Assembly: GCA_037355855.1 (NCBI GenBank)
Contig: CM074766.1
Span: forward strand, 2,294,001 to 2,358,000
Reading direction: 5' to 3'
Source of the DNA: Pseudo-nitzschia pungens
Taxonomy: Eukaryota > Bacillariophyta > Bacillariophyceae > Bacillariales > Bacillariaceae
DNA: 64,000 nt
Each line of letters begins with the position of its first letter. The first letter of the stretch is position 1. The notes under the pieces were generated by a model. That model was not told where the DNA came from and ran no database searches. It saw only the letters and a list, made by a program, of their open reading frames with translations. Made by a program: the position numbers and the translations under genes. Shown in pieces: positions 1 through 11,903 of the stretch.

Positions 1-875
1 CGATGCGATGCGATGCGATGCGATACAATGCGATCGAATGGACGGTGAGCGGCGGTACGGTAGCAGCGGCAAAAGGCGGTTAGGGTGCCGTGCGTTCGCA
101 GTGTCGATGGGCCGGAGCCGAGGAGTGTAGTGTGTAATCTTACCAGGTGAGATTGTTCGTAATCTTACCGTATGCGAACCGTTGCGATTTACTATGAGCA
201 GCGGTACATGTACGAGTTTTTGGTACGTACGATTTGGGGATGAGTAAGGTTTTACCATTACGAGTAAGGTTTACGACAACGAGTAACCTTAAGGTTACTT
301 GCAGCATACGAGAAATCCTACGAGACATTGTTCTCATCTTTTTTTTTTGAATTTCTTGTCGTAACGGGACTTACCGTACAAGTTGGTACAAGTATTAGAA
401 GATGATGGAGATTCTATTCGATTCGTGAAGAGTCGACTCGCCGAACACGGATTTCGGAATTCGACCCACTCGACTCGAAATCAATTCTTCATGTACGTTC
501 TCAGTTCTCACCGCTCACTCACCAAACCGATCCTCGAACGATCCAGAAAAAAAATCTCATCATCAAAATCGATCGATCCGAAATCGAGAATCCCCCCGAA
601 ATGAAAAAAGACCGGAAAAAATTACCGCAATGTCTCCTCCCGATCCAATGTTTCGGTTGCCCCGTCACTTGTTGCCCGTTGCCACAAGGAACATCCAACT
701 CGCGACGAGGATACCGTAATTACGTATCGTAGAATCCAACTCGAAAGGTAATATCCACACAACAGACGCAATCAATCAATCAACTACACAACAAACGCAA
801 TCAATCAATCAATCAATCAATCGCAACCATCGAAACGAATCAATCAATCAATCAATCAATCAATTCAGCAGTGCC
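1..875. other. Upstream spacer with simple repeats
   Basis: No gene is recognised. The first 25 bases are a CGATG pentamer repeat. From about 140 to 310 there are several copies of a GTAAGGTTAC-like word and its reverse complement. From 764 to 866 there are runs of a CAAT tetramer just before the COG7 start. Short open frames at 140-337 and 383-604 have no protein-like composition and are not called. Confidence 0.6.
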
Positions 876-3813
876 ATGGTGGATTCAACTCTCGCTTCCG
901 ACGGAGGCTCGGCGTCGCTCGAGACGGAACTGAATTCCCTCCTCTCCTCGTCCTCCTTCAGCGTCGCCTCCTATCTCAACCTGGCACTCACGTCGCCATT
1001 GTTGCCGTCGGCTTCCGCTTCTGCTAGCTACTACTACTAGTACTAGTACTACTGCTTCCGGCGAACCCGTGGACGACCTCCAGCGCAAGATGGCCGAACT
1101 GGCCCTCCAGCTGCAGATCCAGACGCAATCCTGCCACGAAGACATCGGTCGCATCGGTGCCGAGCTCCGGGCGATTCTCCCCCGGTGCGCCGCCGACGTC
1201 GGACGGGTGGGCGTCGGACTGGAGGGAATGAAGCTGGACGCCCGGACGCTGCTGGAAACGACCGCCTCGCCGTACGACGACGACGAAAACGGAGGAGGCG
1301 GCCTGTCGGGATCCCTGGAAACCCTGTCGACGCTCCACGCCCTCCAGGCCAACCTGACCCGGACCCGGACGGTCCTCACGGCCGCGGCCACCTGGGACTC
1401 GACCATTTCGAGCGTGGCGCCGTTGCTGGCGGAGCAAAACCTGGGCGAGGCCGTTTCGGCGCTGGCGCAGCTCGAGGCCGGGGCGAAGGCGCTCGAGGGG
1501 ATGCCGCACCACGAGGAGCGCCGCCAATCGATCGTGGAAATCCGGGGGCAGGTCCAGGCGCTCCTGCAGCCGCAGCTGCGGCACGCGCTCCAGCACATGA
1601 ACACCCGGCTGGCCCCGCTCCAGCAGTGCGTGGCGCTGTATTCGAAGCTGGGCAAGATGGAGTCCCTAAGGGACGATTACGTCAAGCAGCGCCCGGGGGC
1701 GGTCCACAAGGCCTGGTTCTCCTACACGCCTCCCAAGTCGGTGTACGGCAGCGGCGGCAGCAGCGGCGGCATGAACAGCAACAGCAACAGCAGCGAAGGT
1801 GCCGGAAGCAGCGCGGCAAGGCAGGGAGACGAACGAGGCGCCGGTGCCACCAGCCTGGACCAGGCCGAAGCGGCGCAGCGGGCCGGGGAGGCCTTTTTGG
1901 CGTGGCTGCCGAGCTGGTACGAGGCGGTCCTCCACCTCCTCACGGAAGAACGCCGCCAGGCATCGACCGTCTTTGGACCCACGGAAGCTCCCTCCGTTGT
2001 CGTCAAGGTGCTCCGGGAGGCCTTTCGGCCCATCCTGCCCTCCTTTCAGAGCCGGCTGGAAATGGTCTTTTCGTCGGCCACGACCGGGGCGGCCGCGAGG
2101 GGATCCCTGGAGACCATTTGTTCCATTTACGAATCCACGCTGCGGTTCCTTTCCCTGACCTACGATCTCGTGGCGGGAGCCTTTTTGGATCTGGTCGAGT
2201 CCGGGGCCGCCAAGAAGGGAGATACAGGACTCGATCTCTTTAAGGACATGCAGGGAGTCTTTTTGCAGCTCGCCTCGCCCTTTGCGCTCTATGCGCAGCG
2301 GTTTGCCGATCTCGAGGCCAAGCATTCTCGCGTGGCGGCGGGAATGGTATCCAAGGACATACAACAAACCGTTGGAACGGTGTCCTCGGCCTCGAGCAAC
2401 CTCCAGAGTCTGCAGGAGGCCATCAACCGCCTCAAGGACCTGGCGTCCTTTATTTTCCCCATCGTGGACGGATCCCTGAATCGATTCGAACTCCTCAACG
2501 GAGGATACCGCGTCCAGGCCGCCCTCGAGTCGGTGGACTCGATCCTGTCGAATCACCTCGGAGAACTGGTCATTGCGGTACGGTCCCTGTCGGCTTCCAT
2601 GACGGCCGACGTCCGCAAGCTATCCTCCGACTTTGACGAGCAGCACGTTCTTTGCGCCATGGAGCTGCTCAAGATGGTCGGCAACTTTCGACGGGACATG
2701 AGAAACTTTGCTAGCGGAACCCGCGGCCGAATGAACGCCCTCTCGGAACAAATCGAGGACCACCTGGCGCAGGAGGCAAACCTCACCGGGGCGTCGAGCC
2801 ATTCCTTTCTGATGCCCGATTCGTTGTCGATCGTGGAGATCGATTCGTACCTCACCCGGGTCTTTTGCGAAGACAACGGCAGCAGTGGTTACAACAACAA
2901 CAACAACAACAACAACGACGACGACGACGACGATGCAGCCGCCGACGAAAGCTTGGACACCAACAACCCCTCGCTCCTGGCATTGCGAGCGATCGGCAAC
3001 GGGCACGACACTCTCTATTCCGAGGCCGAGGAGGCGGTGAAACGATTGGCCAACAGCTGTCACTCCTTCGTCTTTGACGTCTGCTCGGCGGTTCCCAACC
3101 AGCACCTCCACGAAATCGAGCAGATGACCACCTGGAGGGAGACCGCCTCGGCATCCGACGCCCTCGAATCGTACGGAACCCTCCCCCAACCCTACATCAC
3201 GCAGGTCGGCGAGCACATGCTGTCGCTGGTCCAGGCCTTTGAACCCTTTGCCTCCGACCCCTCTACCCTGTCGCTGGTGAACGAGGCCATGGACGGGGTC
3301 CGGGACGTGGCGCTCCCGCCCTGGAACGACCTGGTGAGCGCCTCGGGATTCGTGGGCGTGGGATCCTTCGAAAAAACGAGCCTCCTGGACGGGACCCGCA
3401 TCGAGGACCTGGTGCTGGCCAACGCCGCCCTCACCGAGGAGGACGCGGCCCTCGAGGAGGGAGCCACGAAAGACGAGATCGCCAGCGCGGCCTTTTGCAA
3501 CGCCTGGCTGGACGTCATCGGCCTGGGCGTCACCGGAAAGCTGCTGGAGAAGATACTCCGCATTCCGCAGCTCACGCCCAGGGGCTGCGACCACCTCGCG
3601 TCGGACCTGAACTATTTGGTCAACGTCTTTTCGGCGCTGGGGGTCGCCGGCCACCCCCACCCCCTCGTGAGCCACGTCGCCGCGCTGGCGGTCCTCCCGG
3701 ACGCCGAGCTGACGGAACGGATCGCGTCCCGCGGCGCGGATTCGGAGGCGGAAGCCGCCCTCCGCGCCGTGGAAGCCAGGATCGCCCTGCGGCGGGGAAT
3801 CGCGATCGGATAG
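876..3813 (+). CDS. COG7: Conserved oligomeric Golgi complex subunit 7 (COG7)
   Basis: COG7 is a lobe B subunit of the eight-part COG tether, which guides retrograde vesicles within the Golgi. The protein is about 960 residues, longer than animal or plant COG7, mainly through Gly/Ser/Asn-rich inserts such as the Asn and Asp runs near 2890-2935. The helical N-terminal third follows the family pattern, including a region of the type LLQPQL...SLRDDYVKQRP. Translation most likely starts at the ATG at 876. That frame stops at 1038, while the main body is open from about 1041 in the next frame. Removing a GT-AG segment 992-1040 (49 nt) or 992-1046 (55 nt) joins the two without a stop. The alternative is a one-base frame break. 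Identity is firm; the exact N-terminal join is not. Confidence 0.85.
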
Positions 3814-3829
3814 ATGCCGCAGGCAATTG

Positions 3830-4106
3830 GCAAAGCTAACACAAAGACCCCCGCGGGTCGATGGATGGAACGATGGATGGATGGATGGGTCGATCGAGGG
3901 ATCGATCGATTGATGGATCCCCGAAGGGTTCGAGCAGAAGTGTTAAAGAATTAGCGAACTATACGAGTGGTTACCACCAATCCATTGCGATGCGCGTGTG
4001 TGTACGTGTATGTGTAGTGCATCCTTGAAAATCAAAAATTATTGTTTTGCATTGCAATGCTTTGAATTGGTTTGAATCGCATTGCATCGCATTGCATCGC
4101 ATTACT
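3830..4106. repeat. Simple repeats between convergent genes
   Basis: A GATG-type tetramer tract lies around 3860-3915 and an ATTGC/CATCG pentamer tract around 4048-4106. They fill the short gap between the 3' ends of COG7 and the methyltransferase gene. Nothing else is seen. Confidence 0.6.
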
Positions 4107-4110
4107 GTTT

Positions 4111-5913
4111 TTACTCTACGCAAACGTAGCTCACGAGCCACCGGCTGAGCTTGTCGTTCAGGGGTTGCTCCCGGCAGACCTCGTATCTCAGCCCGGCCTT
4201 TTTCGCCAGGTCCTCGCTCGGGAGGAGGTCGGCCAGGTTCTGCTCGTCGGTCACCGGCACAAAGGCGATCAGCCGCCCCCCCACCGCCAGCAGGCGCCCG
4301 CGATCGGTCGAGCGCCGATCGACGGCGATCGACGCGAACAGCTCTTCCAGCGGGCTGTCGTCGTTGTAACCGACGCTCTCCCGGATCCCGTAGGGCGGAT
4401 CGGCAACGATGGCGTCGAAGGGCTCGCGGTTCACCGCCTCCCTGGCGGTCTCTCGCACCGACGCGCTGGTGGAATCCCCGCGGACGATCGCGTTGGGGGG
4501 TTTCAGGCCGCGGCTCGAAAAGTCCTCGGCGATGTGCTCGCGATTGACCAGACCGTCGTGCGCGATCTCGATGCCCACCGTCTCGGCGTCCGGAGCGATC
4601 ATGGCCGCCGCCAGCAGGGTCGCGCACGATCCGGCGTACGGGTCCAGGATCTTGTCGCCGGACTTGATCCGGGCGATGTTGCACAGGCAAAAGGCCGCGA
4701 TGGGTTCGAGCGGCGTGTTGGTGACGCAGATCCGTTCGGTCGGGGCGATGGAAAAAATCTTCGGGCCCGAGGCGATGCGGCGGGCCAGCATCTTGCGGCC
4801 GACGCGCCGCGAACCGCCGGCGCCACCATCGATGGTCTCTTCCTCCTCCTCCTCGAGTCCGTCAAAGAGGTAGATTTTGCAGTCGGGTTCCTCGAGGTTG
4901 ACCCTGCCGCCGAACCGGATCAGCAGGTCCGTGAGGGCGTCCAAACCGGTCTTTTCGATCTTCATGGATCGCGCGCGCGAGCTGTAGCGCTTGCTCCGGC
5001 CCCTGCTCGAGGTTTCTTCCGGAATCTCCGAGGCGTTGTACATGCGCGCCCGAAAGCACCAGGTGGCCTTCTCGTTGGAACCCCCCTCGTACATGTCCGC
5101 AAAGCCGCCGTCGGCAACGGCGAGGTCCGCCAGATCGTCGAGTTTGTCGCTCGAGGCAACAATCTCGTAGAATCCGTGAACGAGCGAACACCTCTCGACG
5201 GCTCGGACGACGATTTGTTTGGAAAGGAGGCCGCCGCTGTTGGAACTAACGGTGTCGCCATCGCCGTCGTCGTTTCCCGGTGACGAACACGAAAACGAAA
5301 CGAATTGCATGGCCTCGTTGAAATGTTCGATGTTCATGTCCGTCATGGATTCGTTTCCGACGTAATTCAACGCGTTGGCGTACGTGACATTCGGCAGGGT
5401 TGCTGCTTCCGCGGCGTGTTTCCGTTTGCTTCCTTTGTCGTCGTCTGTGGTTGTCGCTGTTGCTGTGGTTGTCGCTGTTGCTGTGGCTGACGAAGTGGAC
5501 AATGCGTTCTGGGCTGCGAGTTCGGCCGCAATCGCGCTCTCGAATTCCAGATGCCGAAAGGACTTGCTGTATCCCGGATCTTTTTCTCCCCTCCAATGGA
5601 TCAAGAATTTTCGGTTGGCGGTTTCATCGCTCATGGCTGTGCCAGCAGTATCGGGAACCGTTTGCACGTCCTCGGCCAGCGCGGACCGTATCGAGGTTGT
5701 TGTTATTGTTTTCGTTCTTGTTGTCGTCGTCGTTGTTGTTGTTGTTGTTGTTGTTGTTCTGCGTACCGAATGAGTGCGATGGTGACAGTGCCGTTGCGTT
5801 GTTGTGGTGTGCTGGTGCAGAAATGATAATCCAAACCCAAAGCAACTGCAAAGGGCTGTTCCTTCGAGTAGCAACAAAAGCAGAAGACTCTTGTCGTTGA
5901 AACCCCTTCTCAT
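4111..5913 (-). CDS. Trm11-like tRNA (guanine-N2) methyltransferase with N-terminal presequence
   Basis: This is a 600-residue SAM-dependent RNA methyltransferase of the UPF0020/Trm11 group, which makes N2-methylguanosine in tRNA. The C-terminal half carries motif I as DPYAGSCATLL and the catalytic motif IV as DPPYGIRE. The upstream sequence (TERICVTNTPLEPIAAF) matches the link from the THUMP region into the Rossmann domain. The N-terminus begins with a run of leucines followed by CSCFGFGLSF, a hydrophobic presequence that canonical cytosolic Trm11 lacks. It is followed by a Thr/Asn-rich linker. This suggests routing to the secretory path or an organelle, but targeting is inference. Asp- and Glu-rich inserts interrupt the middle. 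The start at 5913 is the first ATG, and no intron is needed. Confidence 0.8.
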   Translation of the reverse strand: MRRGFNDKSLLLLLLLEGTALCSCFGFGLSFLHQHTTTTQRHCHHRTHSVRRTTTTTTTTTTTTTRTKTITTTSIRSALAEDVQTVPDTAGTAMSDETANRKFLIHWRGEKDPGYSKSFRHLEFESAIAAELAAQNALSTSSATATATTTATATTTDDDKGSKRKHAAEAATLPNVTYANALNYVGNESMTDMNIEHFNEAMQFVSFSCSSPGNDDGDGDTVSSNSGGLLSKQIVVRAVERCSLVHGFYEIVASSDKLDDLADLAVADGGFADMYEGGSNEKATWCFRARMYNASEIPEETSSRGRSKRYSSRARSMKIEKTGLDALTDLLIRFGGRVNLEEPDCKIYLFDGLEEEEEETIDGGAGGSRRVGRKMLARRIASGPKIFSIAPTERICVTNTPLEPIAAFCLCNIARIKSGDKILDPYAGSCATLLAAAMIAPDAETVGIEIAHDGLVNREHIAEDFSSRGLKPPNAIVRGDSTSASVRETAREAVNREPFDAIVADPPYGIRESVGYNDDSPLEELFASIAVDRRSTDRGRLLAVGGRLIAFVPVTDEQNLADLLPSEDLAKKAGLRYEVCREQPLNDKLSRWLVSYVCVE

Positions 5914-6657
5914 TGTATCAGAGTCAGTCAGTCGTTTGCTAATATACCCGCACTCCTGAATCAGCCGTCGACCATCGACGAAATGATGGAGTCCGAATAA
6001 TCTCTTATTATTATTTCAGGGTATCGATGATCGATGATCGATGATCGATGCTACAGAATTGAGATGAGAAAGTGAGATGAGAAATCGAGGACGATTGAAT
6101 GATGGGTGATGGGTGCTGGGTTATTGCCGAAAACGCACGAGGACTATGGTCCGGGAATGAGTGGTAGCAATTTGTCATTTTAACCTTAATCTTATTCATA
6201 TATTCAACATGCTTCTCGATCGAGGTTGTCAAAACTGGATTCCCCTAACCCCTCACGGGATCGGACGTAATGGAACTCGTATGTACGTACGTACCGGTAA
6301 TGTCGAGAGTGGAGAACTTGCCGTGCGTTTTGGGTTTTTTAATGGCTAAATAAGAAATCTTACTTCCTATCTTCCGAATTCCTCTTCGGAAACACAAGAC
6401 GATTGCAGTATTTTTGTTTCGTTGGGTCCGATGAGTTCTGAGTTCGTACGGATAATTCGAAAATCGCCGTGTCGTGTCGCCAATATTCGCAACTTTCTCG
6501 TAGAAACATAAGTCGACAACGACCAAGGAGACGTGTCATTCATCATTCCAAGAACGATACTTTCTAGTCGCAACACCAATGACAAATCCCAACGATACTA
6601 CGAGTAATCGATAAAGAAGTCGAATGCGTAATCTGTTGCTCCCATAAGGTACCCGAC
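5914..6657. other. Divergent spacer between methyltransferase and PPR genes
   Basis: This is about 745 bp shared by two divergent starts. It has a short repeat of GATCGATGAT type near 6023-6050. No gene or recognised regulatory element is seen, although it must hold both promoters. Confidence 0.5.
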
Positions 6658-9600
6658 ATGAGAAAGCTTCGGGTCGGATGGAGTTTTCTGCTGCTGTGGA
6701 TCTGCATCCTTGTTCACAACCACCACCGAGCAGAGTCGCTACTATCGACGAGATACGCCAACCTGCCTTCCGCTTCCGAGACTCTGGTTCCGTGGCCGAA
6801 GGACGCTTCGGACAGACACAATCGCAATGACAATGGTAGTGTCATTCGCTTTCGGCGCATTCGACTTTCCGGTTCTCCCAGCAACTCGCCTTCCGTGAGA
6901 AACGACGGCGCTAAACAAAACACTACTGCCTCGAGTGATCAATCCTTCGACCTCGACGGAAGCAAATCAACGCGCAACGATCGGTTCTCCTGCAACGATC
7001 GGTGGTTGGAAGAGGCCACGGCCCGAACCCTGGATCCATCGCGCACCCCCCTGGGAAGCCTCACGGAACACGACGTCGTGTCCATTACCAAACTCATGAC
7101 GGCGTGGTCCCGGAGAAAGTCGGTCGAGGCGGCACTGCAGGTGGAGCTCCTCCTGAAACGCATCGTGGACGATCTCAGGGCGGGCAACTCGGACGTGTAC
7201 GTTTCCACCAAGATCTACACGGTGGCGATCGAGGCATGGGGCAAGTCCGAACAAGCCGCCGGCGCCGAGAGGGCCCAGAGCATCCACGACACCTTGGTGC
7301 GGACCTACCAACAGACGGGGGACAAGCGCCTCCGACCCACGACCAAGAGTTACAACACGCTCCTGCTGGCCTGGGCCAAGTCCAAGAGCAAGGGCTCGAT
7401 CCCGACGACCAACGCGGTCCGGGGAGCGGAGCGGGTCCTGAATTCGATGCTCGCTCCCGAGAGCTCCGTCCGGCCCGACTCCGTGACGGTCTCGATCCTG
7501 CTCAATCTCTACGCGCGCAATGGCTCGGTCGCCAAGGCCGAGACGCTGGTGGATTCGACGGGAGCGCTGGGGGTGCCAAAAACCGGGCACGTGTACACGG
7601 CCCTGCAGGAGGTCTACGTGCGGTCCAGCCGGAGGGATGCCGCCGAGCGGACGATGGAGGTCCTGCGGGAGATGCTGGCAGCGGACAACGACAACATTAA
7701 GAACAACAACCGTTTCCGGCCCCGAATCGCCAACTACAACAACGTTCTCTGTGCCTACAGCCGGACCCCGTCGAAGCAATCGGCGTTGCGGGCCGTGGAA
7801 ATGGTGAACCGCATCGAGGCAGCCACCCAAGACGGTGGCTACGACGTCGAGCCCGATCGACTGACCTATTTCCTGGCCATACTAACGTGCTCGCGGTGTC
7901 CCAATTCCACCTTTGGAGCCAACCAGGCCGAACCCCTCCTGGAGCGAATGGAAGAACGATCCTCGGCGGAGGCCAAGAGGCGCGAGGAGCTCTCCATCGC
8001 CGCTCCCGTGCGGATAAGCATGGACATCGAGTGCTTCAACGTCGTCCTCACCGCCCTGTCCAAGAGCCGCGACGAAAACGCGGTCGAGCGCATCTTTGCC
8101 ATTCTGGAGCGAATGAAAGACTACGCCGACAACGACCAGCGGCAGGAACACCTCCGTCCCACCACGCGGAGCTTCAACACGGCGCTGAATGCCCTGTCCT
8201 ACCAAAAAACCACCGATGCGGCACGCCGCGCCGAGGACACGCTGACCCGGATGTTCCAGGAGCTGCAGGGACGAACGAGCGGCGTCCAAGCCCGACGCCT
8301 TTAGCTACACGGCACTTCTGCGGTGCTACCAGGGACTGGCGACCGCCGAGGCCGCCCAGAGGGGACACGACGTCCTCTCGCGCATGGATGAGCTCTACGA
8401 AGCCGGCCTCCTGGACGAGCCACCGGACACGTACCACTACACGATCGTCTGTTCCACCTGGTCCCTGTCCAGATCCAAGCAGGCGCCCCAAAAGTGCATC
8501 GAACTTCTGGCCCGGATGAAACAGAAAGACAAGGAGGGATGGCCACGAGTCAAGCCCAACATTCGAACCTACAACGCGGTGCTCGGTGCGTGAGATGTGC
8601 TCTCGGCGTGCAATCTGCGGCGGAGTGAACCCTGTGGCTAGTGATGGAGCATCTCACCGTGGTTCGTTGTTTATGTTTTTGTTTCATTTCATTTAATTTA
8701 ATTCTATCGTGTTCTGTTTTGTTTCGTATTCCCTTGTTTCGTGCATCGGAATGTGCCGCAGATTGCCTTTCCCGATCGTTGCAAGCCAACAGGGCCGAGG
8801 AGCTGCTGTACCACATGCTTTCCCTGGCACGAAACGGTGACGACGGTGCGAGACCCGATCCCTTTTCGTTCAATGCCGTGATCAATGCCTTTCTCTACAG
8901 CAAACTGCGAGATTCCGGCCGGAGAGCGGAATCCGTGCTCGAGCGCGCCCTGGAACACGCCGAAGAGGACGGCGGGGCAATGCCCGGAAATCAAGTCCTT
9001 CACCGCGATTCTCGGTTTTTACAGCCGGCAAAAGGCGATGGATTCTCCGTACCGGGCTCGATACCTGCTGAACCGACTCATCTCCCTGTTCAAGGCCGGG
9101 CACACCCACCTCTCGCCGCACGTGAGCTGCTTCACCAGCTGTGATGGAATCCTACGCATCGCAGCGCAATCGCGACGCCGGGGAGTGCTCCGAAGAAATG
9201 CTCCGCACCATGATCCGGCTGCAAAAACACTACAACGCCACCCACCTCGAGGTCAACACCGGGGTCGTGAACTGCGTGCTCTCCGCCTGGGCCGAGAGCG
9301 TCGGCAACGACGAGGCGGCGATCCGAGCCGAGCGCCTTCTCGATCGGATGGAAACCCGGAGCGACGAGGGCGACGCGACCATGGTTCCGAACCACCGATC
9401 CTACAACATGGTCCTCAAGGCGTGGTCCAAATCGAACCGATCCGACAAGGCCGAGCGCGCCCTGGCCGTTCTGGAACGGGCCAAGACCCGCCACGAGACG
9501 GGGAAACTCGCGGACCCGCCCCGGGAATACGCCTACTCGCTGGTGCTGCAGGCCTGCGCCTTTTCGCGCCACGCCGATCCGGGCGTGGAGGCCCGGGCCT

Positions 9601-10020
9601 ACCGCATCGCGTTCGGTGCCATGAACGAGCTCCTTTCCCGGAGCGACGACGACCAACAACAGCAACAACAAGAAGAAGAACACCCACCTTCCTCGGGGAC
9701 CTACGCCTGGTTCCTGCAGGTCTGCTCCCGGCTGCGGCAACTGCCGGAAGAAACACGGAGAGGACGACCTGAAGCGCGTGGTATCCAAGTGCTGCCAGCA
9801 CGGCCGCGTGAACGAATTCGTCCTGCAGAGCATCAAGCGGGCCAGTTCCGAGGCCCTGTTCCGAGAGCTGATGGAGGAGTGTCGCTGCGCGGGAGCGTTC
9901 GGTGACGGTTCCGGTGACGAGAGGCAATTGGAAAGAACGGATCCAGCTCTCGCACCTGCCCGAACACTGGGTGGCGCAGGAACGAGGAGCACGGAACAAA
10001 CGGAGACGAAATGCGAGTAG
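6658..10020 (+). CDS. Pentatricopeptide repeat (PPR) protein, reading frame broken
   Basis: PPR proteins bind organellar RNA. Helical-pair repeats of the form TxxYNxxLxAWAK and VxPDxxSYNxVL run throughout. The first residues form a signal-peptide-like segment (MRKLRVGWSFLLLWICIL), so plastid targeting is likely. A GT-AG intron fits at 8586-8761 (176 nt); it rejoins YNAVL to DCLSRSL in phase. Beyond that, the homologous frame changes at about 8270-8295, 8985, 9140 and 9750, each time equivalent to one surplus base. The PPR pattern continues cleanly on both sides of each break. A translation of the literal sequence would end at 8304 after 548 residues. Pseudogene decay and uncorrected insertions in the assembly both fit. 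The final stop is at 10018-10020. Confidence 0.75.
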
Positions 10021-10475
10021 GAACTGACAATTGTTCTCGGGAATCTAGATGACAAATCTTTTTCGGGGAATGGATTGTTTTTGCTTGTCTCGTTGCATGC
10101 AAGTGAGTACCCATTTACTAGTAGCATAGAGTGACATGATAAATGTTCCGAGCGGAGTAAAGATTGTTGAAAAATTCATTAAAAGGAAAATTAAACTTTG
10201 CGAGTTGAAACATCGCCGCGTTTTAGAAATTTCGAATTATCACTGCGTCCGCAACGAAGGAGATTGACTCGTGTTGACACCTAATCAATAGAGCGACGAG
10301 AAAGAAATTCTCTGGAGAGAGTGAACCACGCGCAAAAATTGGCAGGGCAGCGGTCGTCCAATCATTTTGATGAGACCAACGTGCTCGATGAAATTGTCTT
10401 TATGGTGCAGTAAGATAACGCAGTCGCAATTCTAGTCTGTGAAAGCAGTAAACCTGTCGCGTCGTGCACATTTTC
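10021..10475. other. Convergent spacer
   Basis: AT-rich 3' flanks of the PPR gene and the protease gene. No gene, repeat or recognisable element is seen. Confidence 0.5.
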
Positions 10476-11903
10476 TTACTCCACGACCGGGTAGGAAGCC
10501 ATCTTCAAAATACCGCAAATTCCGTAAGCGTTCTCGGAATTGCGCGACAAACGGATGTAACCGTCCTCTCCCCAGGTTGGTCCCCATGAGTTCTTCACCG
10601 TGAAGTATGGTTCGTTGGTTTCCGGATCCGTGCCGTACCCGACTGCCAAGACCCCGTGATCCAGTTGATCTCCGCAGCTATCGTCGGTCAAGACACCGCC
10701 CTTGTAAAATTGGAAAACGAATTGGTCGGCCTGGATGGCAACACTAATGGGCTGCATGGCAATGGCGGCCATCATTGTGTCCGTCTCACCGGCGGGGACG
10801 TCATAGAATGTCTTAACGATGGATCCGGGGACGTCGGTGCAGCCCATTGGGTTGCACACATCGCCTTGCGCCGCTTCGTAGGGGTAGTCGGCTTCGGAGC
10901 AAAGTCCGCCACTCTTCTCGTCGAACTTAAAGGCGTTGTCCATCAATCCCCCGCTGCATCCAAGATCTTTGTGATCGCAGTCCAACAGGTTTTGTTCCGA
11001 CAGAGCAACCAATTCCCCCGTCTTGACGTACTTGGCACCTTCCAATGCACCAGTCGTCGAAAAAGCCCAGCTATAAAACGGCGAGAGTATTATTCCATGC
11101 TTGTTGTTAGCACAGTCGTTCCAATCATTTGAAAATACAAGAAGAACAATTCACAAGTCGTTCCGAAACGGACTCACCAACTTCCGCAAGCGCCCTGGTT
11201 CTTAACGGGAGTGACACCGCCCAGAGCAATCCAGTTCACTTCGTCGGGCAGATGCAGAGGCAGCTGATTCGCGCTCAAGTGCCGGGCGGTCTTGGCTTCG
11301 GCGTCGCTGTTGACCAGGTTCTGTGCGTCCTTCATTTCCATTTCGGCGACGCTGCTGTATTTTCCCAAACGAAAGTGCTGGGCGAATTCGTCCTCGGTCA
11401 TGTCGGAATATTCATTGTGACCCAGTGTGAACTTGGGAGCGGGGATCCGGGCGTTGTGAGATTCGATGCGCTCTTTGTTGTTGCGGATGGCAGCCAGGTT
11501 CGTGTTCGAAGAGAAAGGGAAAGGAAATTCATTTTGACGACAAGTCGTCGTGAGTGAGTCGTGTTTGGCAGAAACGGTTGACACGACGCCGAAACGGCGA
11601 AATCCAAAACTCTGTGCGGGTTCACCCGACGATTCCCTCGTACTGGTGCATCCCACAGAGATAGCTCTCTCAAGACATACCGTGGTTTTCCATCCAAATC
11701 TTGTGTCGTTTCATCTGTTCCTCGTCCGTCGTGTACTCCTTGGCATGGGTCTCGAGCCAAGAATGGAACAAAGACTTGGTCGCTGCCAAGCGCGTTTCGA
11801 CACGACCCGACACGGCATCATCGAGTTCGAAACGAATGGACCCGGCGGCGGCGCTTCCCGAGAGGCATAACAGAAGGAGGGAAAGGGATCGTGCTGAAAT
11901 CAT
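10476..11903 (-). CDS. Papain-family cysteine protease (cathepsin L-like), three exons
   Basis: This is a secreted or vacuolar C1A peptidase. Exons are 11903-11681, 11472-11178 and 11070-10476, giving 370 residues. There is a signal peptide (ARSLSLLLLCLSGSAAAG) and an I29 propeptide. Joining exons 1 and 2 restores the ERFNIN pattern as KIWMENHERIESHN. The mature enzyme starts near LPDEVNWIALGGVTPVKNQG. The oxyanion Gln and catalytic Cys lie in NQGACGSCWAFS, the His in LDHGVLAVGYG and the Asn in VKNSWGPTWGEDGY. Both introns (208 and 107 nt) have clean GT-AG borders. The second splits the codon of the catalytic Cys (TG|C). The length is normal for a cathepsin L zymogen without a C-terminal granulin domain. 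Confidence 0.93.

Noticed and set aside
8290..8300. Programmed +1 frameshift at the CTT-TAG stop of the PPR frame
   Set aside because: The conserved KPDAFSYT block is already in the shifted frame upstream of that stop, so the break occurs earlier and not at the stop codon.
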